Below the pieces are notes generated by a model. The model had not been told where the DNA came from, did no database searches, and saw nothing but the letters and a program-made list of their open reading frames with translations. 64,000 nucleotides of DNA from Mucilaginibacter oryzae. Lineage in GTDB: Bacteria > Bacteroidota > Bacteroidia > Sphingobacteriales > Sphingobacteriaceae. The stretch spans positions 62,001-126,000 of the forward strand of contig NZ_QGHA01000007.1 in assembly GCF_003148845.1 (NCBI RefSeq), read 5' to 3'. The position numbers and the translations under genes were made by a program. Position 1 is the first letter of the stretch. Each line of letters opens with the position of its first letter. Below, one piece after another: positions 40,588 to 48,992 of this stretch.

Positions 40588-42702
40588 TTGAACGCCGATA
40601 TAAGAGTTGCACTTGTAGGGAACCCCAACACCGGTAAGTCAACGCTGTTTAATATACTTACCGGGCTAAATCAAAAAATTGGAAACTTCCCGGGGGTAAC
40701 GGTTGATAAAAAAACCGGCGCCTGCCAATTGCCCGATGGCCGCACGGCCGAAATTATAGATCTGCCCGGCACCTATAGCATCTACCCAAAAAGCAAAGAC
40801 GAATCGATTGTATTTTCGGTACTGGCCGATAAATCAAAAGGCCTGGTACCAGATCTGGTTGTGGTAATAGCAGATGCCTCGAACCTGAAACGCAACCTGC
40901 TGCTCTACACCCAGATAGCCGACTTAAAAATCCCTGTTATTGTTGCCCTGAACATGATGGATGTGGCCCAAAAGGCGGGCATCAAAATCAATGTTGACCT
41001 GTTGGCTAAAAAACTCGGCGTACCCGTAGTGCCTATCTCGGCAAGGAAATCGGAGGGGATAGATAAATTAAAAACCGCCATAGCCTACGCCAACAAGGTT
41101 GCCCTGCAGGAAGATACCATTGACGTTCAAAGCCTCGCACCCGGCATTATAGCGCAAATAAGCAGTGAATTGCAGGTTGACAACCCCTATATAGCCCTGC
41201 AGCTTGCCCACCAGCATGAAACTTTAAGTTACCTTTCAAACGAAGAGAGCGACCGGATTGAAGCGCTGGAGCAGGAACATGGTTTTAATTCACAAAAAGC
41301 ACAGGCCTCAGAAACCATTGCCCGCTACAATTTTATCAATGATCTGCTTTATGATACGGTTACCAAACCGCAGGCCGCGCACAACGAATCGGTAAGCAAT
41401 AAAATTGATAAGATCCTTACCCACAAAGTATTTGGCTTTGTGATCTTTTTCGCGATACTGTTGTTCATTTTCCAGGCTATTTTCTCCTGGTCGGCATACC
41501 CCATGTCGCTGATTGAGGATCTGTTTGTATGGCTGCAGTCATTAGCGGCCAAACAGTTGCCCGCCGGGCCATTGAGCAGCCTGATCAATGATGGCATATT
41601 GGCCGGACTCAGCGGGGTATTGGTGTTTATACCGCAAATCGCCATCCTGTTTGCATTGATTTCGATATTGGAAGATACCGGCTATATGTCGCGCGTTACC
41701 TTTATGATGGATAAAGTGATGCGTAAGGTGGGTTTAAACGGCAAGTCGGTTGTACCGCTTATTGGCGGGTTTGCCTGCGCGGTTCCGTCTATCATGAGCA
41801 CCCGCACCATCGAAAACTGGAAAGACAGGATGATCACCATCATGGTAACCCCGCTGGTAGCCTGTTCGGCCCGTTTACCGGTTTACACCTTGTTAATTTC
41901 GCTTGTGGTGCCCAACCGTAACATATGGTGGATTTTTAACCTGCAGGGCCTCGCGCTCACCGCAATGTACGTGCTTAGTATCGTATCTGCCGTTATTGTT
42001 GCCTTTGTAATGAAGTTTGTGCTTAAAGCCCGCGAACGGGGATACTTTATTATGGAACTGCCCGTATACCGCATGCCAAGGTGGAAAAATGTGATCTTTA
42101 CCATGTACGACAGGTCAAAAACCTTTGTGCTGCAGGCCGGTAAAGTAATAATCGCGGTATCCATCATACTTTGGGTATTGAAATCATACGGCCCCGGCAA
42201 CAGGTTCGCGCAGATAGATCAGCAATACGCCCAGCCCCGGTACACTAAAACCATGACACCCGACAGCCTTGCCAAGGTTATCGCTTCCGAAAAGCTGGAA
42301 AACTCATACGCGGGCGTATTTGGTCATGTTATTGAACCTGTTATCAAACCCTTGGGCTTCGACTGGAAAATTGGTATAGCGCTCATCAGTTCCTTCGCTG
42401 CCCGCGAAGTTTTTGTGGGCACCATGGCCACCATTTACAGTGTTGAGGGAGATGCCGACAAACTGCAATCGGTAGAAGAAAAAATGCGCGAGGCCCGCAA
42501 CCCCGATACAGGGCAGCCTATATTTACCCTTGCAGTAGCATTTTCACTAATGATATTCTACGCCTTTGCCATGCAATGTGCCAGTACCGTCGCGGTGGTT
42601 TACCGCGAAACTAAAGACTGGCGCTGGCCCGCCGCGCAGTTTGCCTACATGACAGCGCTGGCTTACACCGCTTCGTTTATTGTTTATCACTGGCTGAAGT
42701 AG
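40588..42702 (+). CDS. feoB: Ferrous iron transporter B
   Basis: A 704-residue inner-membrane Fe2+ transporter. The cytoplasmic G domain has G1 GNPNTGKST (11-19), G3 DLPGTYSIYP (about 59-68) and G4 NMMD (about 124-127). Two Gate motifs follow (about 365-420 GFACAVPSIMSTRTI; SARLPVYTLLI) and about 8-10 membrane helices up to residue 704. It starts at TTG 40588: an in-frame stop lies two codons upstream and no ATG would keep the N-terminal beta strand DIRVALVGN. The FeoC subunit is absent, as usual in Bacteroidota. Confidence 0.96.
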   Translation: MNADIRVALVGNPNTGKSTLFNILTGLNQKIGNFPGVTVDKKTGACQLPDGRTAEIIDLPGTYSIYPKSKDESIVFSVLADKSKGLVPDLVVVIADASNLKRNLLLYTQIADLKIPVIVALNMMDVAQKAGIKINVDLLAKKLGVPVVPISARKSEGIDKLKTAIAYANKVALQEDTIDVQSLAPGIIAQISSELQVDNPYIALQLAHQHETLSYLSNEESDRIEALEQEHGFNSQKAQASETIARYNFINDLLYDTVTKPQAAHNESVSNKIDKILTHKVFGFVIFFAILLFIFQAIFSWSAYPMSLIEDLFVWLQSLAAKQLPAGPLSSLINDGILAGLSGVLVFIPQIAILFALISILEDTGYMSRVTFMMDKVMRKVGLNGKSVVPLIGGFACAVPSIMSTRTIENWKDRMITIMVTPLVACSARLPVYTLLISLVVPNRNIWWIFNLQGLALTAMYVLSIVSAVIVAFVMKFVLKARERGYFIMELPVYRMPRWKNVIFTMYDRSKTFVLQAGKVIIAVSIILWVLKSYGPGNRFAQIDQQYAQPRYTKTMTPDSLAKVIASEKLENSYAGVFGHVIEPVIKPLGFDWKIGIALISSFAAREVFVGTMATIYSVEGDADKLQSVEEKMREARNPDTGQPIFTLAVAFSLMIFYAFAMQCASTVAVVYRETKDWRWPAAQFAYMTALAYTASFIVYHWLK

Positions 42703-42707
42703 TTTTT

Positions 42708-42806
42708 GGTTCATGGATCATAGTTGATGGTTCATGGCCTGAACAACAGCTTGTCTATTATCTATATGTTCTAAAAAAACTATGATCCATGAACCATCAA
42801 CTATAA
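42708..42806. repeat. Perfect 18-bp inverted repeat GGTTCATGGATCATAGTT
   Basis: Arms at 42708-42725 and 42778-42795, with further GGTTCATGG copies at 42729-42737. It may serve as the transcript end of feoAB. Such TTCATGG repeats are frequent in this bacterial group. Confidence 0.75.
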
Positions 42807-42840
42807 GCAGCAAAGCGCTATCTTTGCTTAGAGGTAAACA

Positions 42841-43470
42841 TTGGATAAAGTAAAAATTTTAGAGAAATATTTACCGGCAGAAGCAGCTCCGCTTATTGCC
42901 CGGTGGATTGACTACTTTAAATGCGAGTTTAAAATTTCGCGCAACCGCAACAGCAAGTTTGGCGATTACCGTGCGCCTTACGGCGGTAACGGGCACCGTA
43001 TTTCGGTTAATTACAACCTTAATCCCTATGCCTTCCTGGTAACAACTGTGCATGAGTTTGCACACCTGCATACCTGGAACGAGCACAAGCAGAAAGCCAA
43101 ACCGCACGGCGCCGAGTGGAAAACCAACTTCAAAAAAATGATGCAGCCTTTTTTTGAAAAAGATATTTTCCCGGCTGATATTAAAAAGGCTATAGTAAGT
43201 TACCTGGATAACCCGGCAGCTTCAAGCTGCTCTGATCTCGACCTGTACCGCGCCTTGCGTAAATACGACCCGCCAAAAGCTTCCGAAGCTATTTTAACCG
43301 TTGAAAAAATTCCGCTTAAAGCTTTGTTTAAACTAAAGGATGGCCGCGTGTTCAGAAAAGATGAAAAATTGCGTAAACGCTTTAAATGCACCGAAGTAGC
43401 TACCCGGCGTGTTTATTTGTTTAGCCCCGTGGCAGAGGTTGAGTTGATAGAGGGGGCTACGGCGGCGTAG
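42841..43470 (+). CDS. SprT-like zinc metalloprotease domain protein
   Basis: A 209-residue protein. The zinc site is H71-E72-F-A-H75 in TTVHEFAHLHTWNEH, preceded by FKISRNRNSKFGDYRAPYGGNGHRISVN, as in SprT/Spartan-like domains. The C-terminal part (KDGRVFRKDEKLRKRFKCTEVATRRVYLF) is basic with one possible zinc ribbon cysteine and may bind DNA. It starts at TTG 42841; a TAA lies two codons upstream in frame. A TATCTTTG -7 box (42819-42826) ends 14 bases before it. It may cleave DNA-protein crosslinks, by analogy with eukaryotic Spartan. Confidence 0.85.
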   Translation: MDKVKILEKYLPAEAAPLIARWIDYFKCEFKISRNRNSKFGDYRAPYGGNGHRISVNYNLNPYAFLVTTVHEFAHLHTWNEHKQKAKPHGAEWKTNFKKMMQPFFEKDIFPADIKKAIVSYLDNPAASSCSDLDLYRALRKYDPPKASEAILTVEKIPLKALFKLKDGRVFRKDEKLRKRFKCTEVATRRVYLFSPVAEVELIEGATAA

Positions 43471-43524
43471 CAATGCTTTGTTATCTAAGTTCTTTCAGCT
43501 AAATTAGCGTAAAAACAATACCAC

Positions 43525-44049
43525 ATGGGCGCTACCATCCCTGCAACTGCTGTAGATATTTACCGGACGTTACCGGAAGGTACAAGGTGCGAAGTATTGT
43601 ATAACCAACTCATCATGACTCCTGCGCCTAATACCGATCACCAATTCATTTCCGTAAAGCTTTCTGCTCTACTATACAATTATCTCGAAGAAACCGGCAA
43701 AGGCGTTATTTTACACGCCCCGGCTGATGTTTACTTTGACCAGGAACAATCTGTTTTAAAACCAGATGTTTTGGTAATTCTCAACGAAAATAAATCAATC
43801 ATCCATAAAGATGGTATATATGGGGCTCCCGATGTTGTTTTCGAAATCCTGTCGGGCAACCGCATCCATGATACCTTAAAGAAGAAAAACCTATACGAAA
43901 AAGCAGGGGTGAAGGAATATTTTATTATAGACCCAGCCGATAAAAAGGTGGTCATGTTTGCCTTAAACGAGATTAATCAGTACGAGTTAGTTTATGAATT
44001 AACCGGAAAAATCACGTCGGAGGTTTTAGGGTGCAGCTTTAATTTGTAA
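43525..44049 (+). CDS. Uma2 family PD-(D/E)xK endonuclease-like protein
   Basis: A 174-residue protein with the restriction-fold signature of Uma2: VYFDQEQSVLKPDVLVIL (D81), APDVVFEILSGN (E107) and the lysine helix KKKNLYEKAGVKEYFIIDPADKKVVMF. The family occurs in many cyanobacteria and Bacteroidota; its role is unproven. It stands alone, with no methyltransferase. Confidence 0.9.
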   Translation: MGATIPATAVDIYRTLPEGTRCEVLYNQLIMTPAPNTDHQFISVKLSALLYNYLEETGKGVILHAPADVYFDQEQSVLKPDVLVILNENKSIIHKDGIYGAPDVVFEILSGNRIHDTLKKKNLYEKAGVKEYFIIDPADKKVVMFALNEINQYELVYELTGKITSEVLGCSFNL

Positions 44050-44111
44050 CCAGGCCTCGGTTGTAAAGCTACTATTCACTCCCCAATCAATTTATTCCGT
44101 ACTTTTACGGC

Positions 44112-44750
44112 ATGGCAAAAGTTATATCGTTTGTAAATAACCCTTACCAGGAAAACACCTATATTTTGTACGATGAAACCGGCGAGTGTGTCATCATTGA
44201 TCCGGGTATGTACACCGCGCCCGAGCAAAATGCGGTTGTTGCTTTCATCAAAAACAATAACCTGAAGCCGGTACGCCTGCTCAATACTCATTGCCATATT
44301 GATCATGTGCTGGGTAATAAATTTGTATTTGACCAATGGGGTTTGAAGCCCCAATTTCACATCGGCGAATCGGAAACTTTGGCAGCGGTTGTTGCCTATG
44401 CCCCCAGCATGGGGTTCAGGTATGAGGTTTCGCCCGTTCCTGATGAATTTTTGCCCGAAACAGGCAGTATCCAATTCGGTAATACTACCTTGCATTTAAT
44501 ATTTGCACCCGGGCATTCGCCTGCGCACCTTTGTTTTTATGATAAAGAGGATCAGATATTGATAGGAGGAGACGTATTGTTCAGGCAAAGTATCGGCCGT
44601 ACTGATCTGCCCGGCGGTAACTTTACCCAGCTGATAGATAATATAGAAACCAAACTGTTTACCCTGCCCGATGATGTTACCGTTTATCCGGGTCATGGCC
44701 CTTCAACAACAATCGGTTACGAAAAACAAAACAATCCGTTTTTAACATAG
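44112..44750 (+). CDS. MBL-fold hydrolase, glyoxalase II-like
   Basis: A 212-residue metallo-beta-lactamase-fold enzyme. Metal ligands H60, H62, D64 and H65 in LNTHCHIDHVLGNKF, H136 in APGHSPAHLCF, D156 in LIGGDVLFR and H196 in YPGHGPSTTIG. The length and GGDVLFRQSIGRTDLPGG match the YcbL-type subgroup of glyoxalase II-like thioesterases. Substrate not determinable. Confidence 0.92.
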   Translation: MAKVISFVNNPYQENTYILYDETGECVIIDPGMYTAPEQNAVVAFIKNNNLKPVRLLNTHCHIDHVLGNKFVFDQWGLKPQFHIGESETLAAVVAYAPSMGFRYEVSPVPDEFLPETGSIQFGNTTLHLIFAPGHSPAHLCFYDKEDQILIGGDVLFRQSIGRTDLPGGNFTQLIDNIETKLFTLPDDVTVYPGHGPSTTIGYEKQNNPFLT

Positions 44751-44810
44751 TTATCTGCTTAACATATATTATCCACACCTCAGCTAACCTGAACGTAAAA
44801 CCCCACACAA

Positions 44811-46037
44811 TTGAACACCTCCATTTACATAGCTAAGCGTTACCTGTTTTCGGGTAAAAAAATGCATGCTATCAATATCATCTCGGGTATATCCATGCTG
44901 GGGGTATTGATAGGCAGCGCCGCTTTGCTCATCATCCTGTCGGTGTTTAACGGGTTCGAAAAGGTGATCCTGTCGCTATACAGTAATTTTACGCCCGAAA
45001 TAAAAATTGAAGCGAAGCTTGGGAAAACATTCAATCCAAACACGCCTTACTTTAAAAACCTGCACCGGGACGCCCGTTTGTTTTCGTATACGGAGGTTTT
45101 GCAGGAAAAAGCGCTCATCAAATACGGCGACAGGCCAATTTTGGGCACCATAATGGGCGTAAGCGACGATTTTTTGAAAAACCCCCAGTTGGATAGTACC
45201 GTAGCTGCCGGATCGTTCACTTTAAAAAGTGCGGGGCACAATTACGCAGTTATTGGCGCCACCATACAGGGTAGCCTGGGCGTGAACGTGCGCGACGAAC
45301 TTTCGCCCCTGATTATTTACTCGCCCCGGCGTGATGCCGAAAATTCGGCCAACCCGCTTAATGAGTTTGTAGTGCGTTCCATTAACCCTGCAGGTGTATT
45401 TGCCATACAACAGGAATTTGACGATATTGCGGTTACACCCATCGAATTTGCCCGCGATTTGCTCGATCAGCCCGTAAACGTATCGTCCATACAGCTTAAT
45501 TATAAAAAAGGCACTGATATCAACGCCGTTCAGCAAAGTATTATTGATAAAATAGGGAAAGACTTTACGGTAAAAAACCGCAAGGAACAAAACAGCGAAT
45601 TGTATAAAACCCTTAATTACGAAAGCTGGGCTGTATACATGATCCTTACCTTTGTGCTCATCATCGCAATATTTAACATCATTGGCTCGTTAACCATGCT
45701 GGTTATTGATAAGCGGAAGGACATTGCAATTTTAAGCGGCCTGGGCGCCAACAAAAACCTGATCCAGGGGATTTTCTTTTTCGAAGGGATGATGATCACC
45801 GCTATCGGCTGTGTTACGGGTATTATACTGGGCACTGTTTTTTGCCTGGTGCAACAGCATTACGGATTAATAAAGATGGGCACGCATATGTCTGCAATTG
45901 ACGCTTACCCGGTCGACCTCAGGATTAAAGATTTTGGCTTGGTGCTGCTAACCGTTGGCGGCATTTCGGTAATTGCTTCGGGCATCAGCGCCCGTTTAAG
46001 TATTAAAGGATTGGACGAAATAAATCAGGATTTATAA
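44811..46037 (+). CDS. FtsX-like ABC transporter permease (LolC/LolE type)
   Basis: A 408-residue inner-membrane protein with one N-terminal helix (INIISGISMLGVLIGSAALLIILSVFNGFE), a periplasmic domain (about 55-265) and three C-terminal helices (VYMILTFVLIIAIFNIIGSL, IFFFEGMMITAIGCVTGIIL, FGLVLLTVGGISVIAS). The MacB/FtsX core and the YLFSGKK opening match LolC/E, which release lipoproteins to LolA. It starts at TTG 44811; the next ATG (44862) would cut the first helix. The ATPase partner is not in the window. It ends 10 bases before a lipoprotein gene. Confidence 0.88.
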   Translation: MNTSIYIAKRYLFSGKKMHAINIISGISMLGVLIGSAALLIILSVFNGFEKVILSLYSNFTPEIKIEAKLGKTFNPNTPYFKNLHRDARLFSYTEVLQEKALIKYGDRPILGTIMGVSDDFLKNPQLDSTVAAGSFTLKSAGHNYAVIGATIQGSLGVNVRDELSPLIIYSPRRDAENSANPLNEFVVRSINPAGVFAIQQEFDDIAVTPIEFARDLLDQPVNVSSIQLNYKKGTDINAVQQSIIDKIGKDFTVKNRKEQNSELYKTLNYESWAVYMILTFVLIIAIFNIIGSLTMLVIDKRKDIAILSGLGANKNLIQGIFFFEGMMITAIGCVTGIILGTVFCLVQQHYGLIKMGTHMSAIDAYPVDLRIKDFGLVLLTVGGISVIASGISARLSIKGLDEINQDL

Positions 46038-46042
46038 ATTTG
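46035..46042 (+). promoter_or_regulatory. -7 box TAAATTTG inside the permease stop, before a lipoprotein gene
   Basis: A perfect TAnnTTTG overlaps the last codon of the permease gene and ends five bases before the ATG of the next gene, predicting a leaderless transcript in addition to read-through from upstream. Confidence 0.55.
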
Positions 46043-46047
46043 CCATT

Positions 46048-46419
46048 ATGGGTATAAGGTATATCAAAATTTTTGTGTTGCTGCTTGTGGCTGTTGCCGC
46101 TACTGCCTGTAATCATCATAACGATAAAGAAGGCCGGGAGGTTGTTTATAAAGGCTTGTACAGTGCCGGTCCTGAAATAAAATCGTTTAAAGATTGTGAT
46201 AGCGGCCAGGAGTTTTGGGCGGTAGACAGTTCGGCGAAACTTGAACTGCAATACTCGCAGCTTAATTTTGAAAAGCCCTATGAACCCGTTTACGTTGAAG
46301 TGGAGGGGATCAAATCAAAATCAGGAAAAATAGGTATGGGCGCCGAATATGACAGCACCATCGTGGTAAAAAAAGTAATAAAAATAACTAAAGAAATTCC
46401 GCAGGATGTATGTAACTAA
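46048..46419 (+). CDS. Hypothetical lipoprotein, NlpE-like pattern
   Basis: A 123-residue lipoprotein (IFVLLLVAVAATAC, lipid cysteine 21) followed by HHNDKEGREVVYKGLYSAGPEIKSFKDC. The mature part is beta-rich (EFWAVDSSAKLELQY, YEPVYVEVEGIKSK) and resembles small NlpE-type or META-like beta barrels; the match is weak. It sits between the LolC/E-like permease and rbfA, a fitting place for an envelope lipoprotein. Confidence 0.75.
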   Translation: MGIRYIKIFVLLLVAVAATACNHHNDKEGREVVYKGLYSAGPEIKSFKDCDSGQEFWAVDSSAKLELQYSQLNFEKPYEPVYVEVEGIKSKSGKIGMGAEYDSTIVVKKVIKITKEIPQDVCN

Positions 46420-46517
46420 CATCCCTGCGTTATTGTTAGTAAAAGCCTGAAACAATACCTTGCATCCAGGCATTAAGCATTAATATAATCCGCCTCATCG
46501 GCTTTAACTTACAACAC

Positions 46518-46889
46518 ATGGAATCAAAACGTCAGCAAAAATTTGCCGGAGTAATACAGGAAGACCTTGCAGCAATATTTCAGCGCGAAGGCATGAACTA
46601 TTTGCCCAACACCCTGGTAACGATAACCAAAGTGCGTGTAACGCCCGATTTGGCTATAGCACGCATTTTTTTAAGCTTTTTAGGCAACCCCAATGTGCAA
46701 ACAGCCTTGCATACCATCAAATCGCACGCTTCAGAAATCAGGTATAAACTGGGAGCACGCATTAAAGATCAGGTGAGGATTATCCCTCAGCTTGAGTTTT
46801 TTGTTGATGATACCAGCGAATACGTGGAGCGCATGGACAAAATTTTTGATAAAATTAGCAAGGAAGAGCGCCAGTCCGATAATGAGTAA
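46518..46889 (+). CDS. rbfA: 30S ribosome-binding factor A
   Basis: A 123-residue KH-type protein: MESKRQQKFAGVIQEDLAAIFQRE, VTITKVRVTPDLAIARIFLSFL and IRYKLGARIKDQVRIIPQLEFFVDDTSEYVERMDKIFDKI match the RbfA family over its whole length. It helps mature 16S rRNA in the 30S subunit. The permease-lipoprotein-rbfA order is also seen in other Bacteroidota as I recall it. Confidence 0.97.
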   Translation: MESKRQQKFAGVIQEDLAAIFQREGMNYLPNTLVTITKVRVTPDLAIARIFLSFLGNPNVQTALHTIKSHASEIRYKLGARIKDQVRIIPQLEFFVDDTSEYVERMDKIFDKISKEERQSDNE

Positions 46890-46921
46890 CAGCGCAGTAG
46901 CAGTTGGTATTGGCAGTAGCT

Positions 46922-47629
46922 ATGGAAAAGCATAGGCACTTAGCTGATTACATCAAAAATCACCCGGAAAATATTGGTAAAGTAGTTGATTTTGATGCCG
47001 AAACTGACCGGCTTTTTCAACTCGACCTTACTGCGGCTAATAAGGAGCTAACTACCGGGCTTATTAACGACACTGATCTTTTTAACAGTTGGGTTATTGA
47101 TAAGCTCGCTGCTAATAAATGCCGCTACGGCGTTGGCGGCTATCTGGAACATCGCACCATCTATGCTTTCAGCAGCCATTTTGATACCGAAGATGAACCC
47201 CGTCGTTTACATCTGGGAGTAGATATCTGGGGCGGTGCCGGAACGCCGGTTTACGCGCCGCTGGATGGTATTGTTCATAGCCACCAGGATAACAACCATA
47301 TAGGCGATTACGGACCGACCATCATATTACAACATAACCTGGATGGTTTGATATTGTATAGCCTGTACGGCCATTTAAACCGCGAAAGCCTTTTGGCTTT
47401 ATCTGTCGGCATGCCCGTCGTCCGAAATCAACAGATAGCCCGGTTTGGCGAAATTGAGGAAAACGGCAACTGGCCGCCGCACCTGCATTTTCAGCTGATG
47501 TTTGATATAGAGGGTAGGCGGGGCGACTATCCCGGAGTGTGCAAATTTTCGGAAATGGAAAAATGGCAGCAAAACATCCCCGATCCCGGGTTGATATTAC
47601 AATTTCCCAAAGCGGTGAATATTGACTAA
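46922..47629 (+). CDS. M23 family metallopeptidase without signal peptide
   Basis: A 235-residue protein from the ATG at 46922 (a TTG six codons earlier is possible). The LytM-type zinc site is complete: H97 and D101 in LHLGVDIWGGAGTPVYAPLDG, H151 in YGHLN, and H187/H189 in PPHLHFQLMF. Residues 1-75 are helical and specific to this subgroup (YIKNHPENIGKVVDFD). There is no signal peptide or membrane segment, unlike most peptidoglycan-cleaving M23 proteins, so its substrate or export route is uncertain. Confidence 0.88.
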   Translation: MEKHRHLADYIKNHPENIGKVVDFDAETDRLFQLDLTAANKELTTGLINDTDLFNSWVIDKLAANKCRYGVGGYLEHRTIYAFSSHFDTEDEPRRLHLGVDIWGGAGTPVYAPLDGIVHSHQDNNHIGDYGPTIILQHNLDGLILYSLYGHLNRESLLALSVGMPVVRNQQIARFGEIEENGNWPPHLHFQLMFDIEGRRGDYPGVCKFSEMEKWQQNIPDPGLILQFPKAVNID

Positions 47630-47682
47630 AACAACCTTTTAAAAACAAACATATTACCCAATTTATTGTCGATATTTATACT

Positions 47683-48357
47683 ATGCTTAAAGCGTTGTAT
47701 CTCCATATCGCACTGGTGCTTTTTTCTGCGGGAATTGCAGCGGCGCAGCAACCTGCCTTTAAAGGCGGACAACAGGCGCTTACCGATTTCCTGAAAGCCA
47801 AAATAGTGTACCCGGAGTACTCGCGGCAAAACTGCATTTCGGGCACCATCAACGTATCATTTACACTGGATAAAGACGGCGTGGTACACAATGCCCGGGT
47901 ACAGCAGGGGCCGGGTATTGACCTTGACGAAGAGGCACTGCGCGTAATCAGGCTTACTTCGGGGCAGTGGGCCATTCCAACGGCATATAATATCAGTACA
48001 ACCATTGTCCAGCCCATCCGCTTTGACCCGGACCCTGCACGCTGCGGCCCCGCCAATATCCGCGACATGCAAAGCGCCATTGCGGGTTATAAAGCACAGC
48101 AGGAACTTGAAAACGCCGTTACCAACTACTACATCAACAAATACCAAGGCAAGGCCGATACCGCTAAAGAGGCCGTTATCCTCGGCATTAAAAGGCAGCT
48201 TGGCTATGACGATGATTTTATCAATGATCAGCTGAGCGGGGCCAACGAAAAATTTAAACAGGGCGATAAAACCGGCGCATGCGCCGACTGGAACTTTATC
48301 CGCAACATCGGCAGCGATAAAGCCGATGATTTTATCAGGAAATATTGTACCCCCTAA
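47683..48357 (+). CDS. Periplasmic TonB C-terminal domain protein
   Basis: A 224-residue protein with a signal peptide (ALYLHIALVLFSAGIAAAQ) and an N-terminal TonB-C fold (about 25-115: FKGGQQALTDFLKAKIVYPEYSRQNCISGTINVSFTLDKDGVV, EEALRVIRLTSGQW). Unlike real TonB it has no membrane anchor or proline-rich arm, so it cannot transmit energy directly. The C-terminal half (about 130-224) is helical with TPR-like features (NEKFKQGDKTGACADWNFI), a combination I have seen in other Bacteroidota proteins. Confidence 0.85.
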   Translation: MLKALYLHIALVLFSAGIAAAQQPAFKGGQQALTDFLKAKIVYPEYSRQNCISGTINVSFTLDKDGVVHNARVQQGPGIDLDEEALRVIRLTSGQWAIPTAYNISTTIVQPIRFDPDPARCGPANIRDMQSAIAGYKAQQELENAVTNYYINKYQGKADTAKEAVILGIKRQLGYDDDFINDQLSGANEKFKQGDKTGACADWNFIRNIGSDKADDFIRKYCTP

Positions 48358-48436
48358 CCCCCTGAAAGGGGAACAATAGCATAATACCTTTGCAGGCGTT
48401 CTTTTTCCCTCCGACTCTGTAAATCCTTATCTTAAC

Positions 48437-48477
48437 ATACAAAAATTTCAGTAATTACTGAAATTTTTGTATTTTTG
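48437..48477 (+). promoter_or_regulatory. 36-bp perfect palindrome overlapping a -7 box
   Basis: Bases 48437-48472 are identical to their reverse complement; the centre is TTTCAGTAATTACTGAAA. The -7 box TATTTTTG (48470-48477) begins within the palindrome and lies 29 bases before the ATG at 48507. The palindrome covers the -33 and spacer positions, so a dimeric repressor bound there would block transcription. It is not followed by a T-tract, so it is not a terminator. Confidence 0.75.
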
Positions 48478-48506
48478 TGAGCGCGAGATTTAAACGTGCT
48501 CACATC

Positions 48507-48992
48507 ATGAAAACCGAACCAAACCTTCGCAAACGGGTAAAAACCTGGATAATCTTATTTATTATCGGCCTTGTATTAAGCGGTATCACCGCCTTTCCTA
48601 TCGAAACAGAGCTTGGCTGGCTGGCCGGGCATTCGTCATTATTCCCTCAATTCATACGCGATTGGCTAAGCGGGGTATACCTTGCCGTAAAAAACACACA
48701 CCACGCATATCCTTATCTTGCCTATGGTACCGATTGGCTTGCCTTTGCACACCTGGTTATAGCATTAGTATTTGTGGGGCCGCTTATTAACCCGGTTAAA
48801 AACATATGGGTGATCCAGTTTGGCATGATTGCCTGCGTAATGGTATTTCCGCTGGCTTTTATCGCGGGGCCAATCAGGGGCATCCCGGTTTACTGGCGTT
48901 GTATCGATTGCTGTTTCGGAATCTTCGGCATCATCCCCTTATACATCGTTTACCTGGATATTAAAAAACTGGAAGCGATAGCCACTAAATAG
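48507..48992 (+). CDS. Four-helix membrane protein, hypothetical
   Basis: A 161-residue protein from the ATG at 48507 (an in-frame GTG at 48477 lies inside the palindrome and is rejected). Four hydrophobic helices: TWIILFIIGLVLSGITAF, WLAFAHLVIALVFVGPLI, VIQFGMIACVMVFPLAFIAGPI and FGIFGIIPLYIVYL, with the conserved-looking RGIPVYWRCIDCCFG before the last. No assigned function that I know. Its strong palindromic operator suggests tight repression. The stop codon abuts the stop codon of the convergent SGNH gene. Confidence 0.75.
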   Translation: MKTEPNLRKRVKTWIILFIIGLVLSGITAFPIETELGWLAGHSSLFPQFIRDWLSGVYLAVKNTHHAYPYLAYGTDWLAFAHLVIALVFVGPLINPVKNIWVIQFGMIACVMVFPLAFIAGPIRGIPVYWRCIDCCFGIFGIIPLYIVYLDIKKLEAIATK

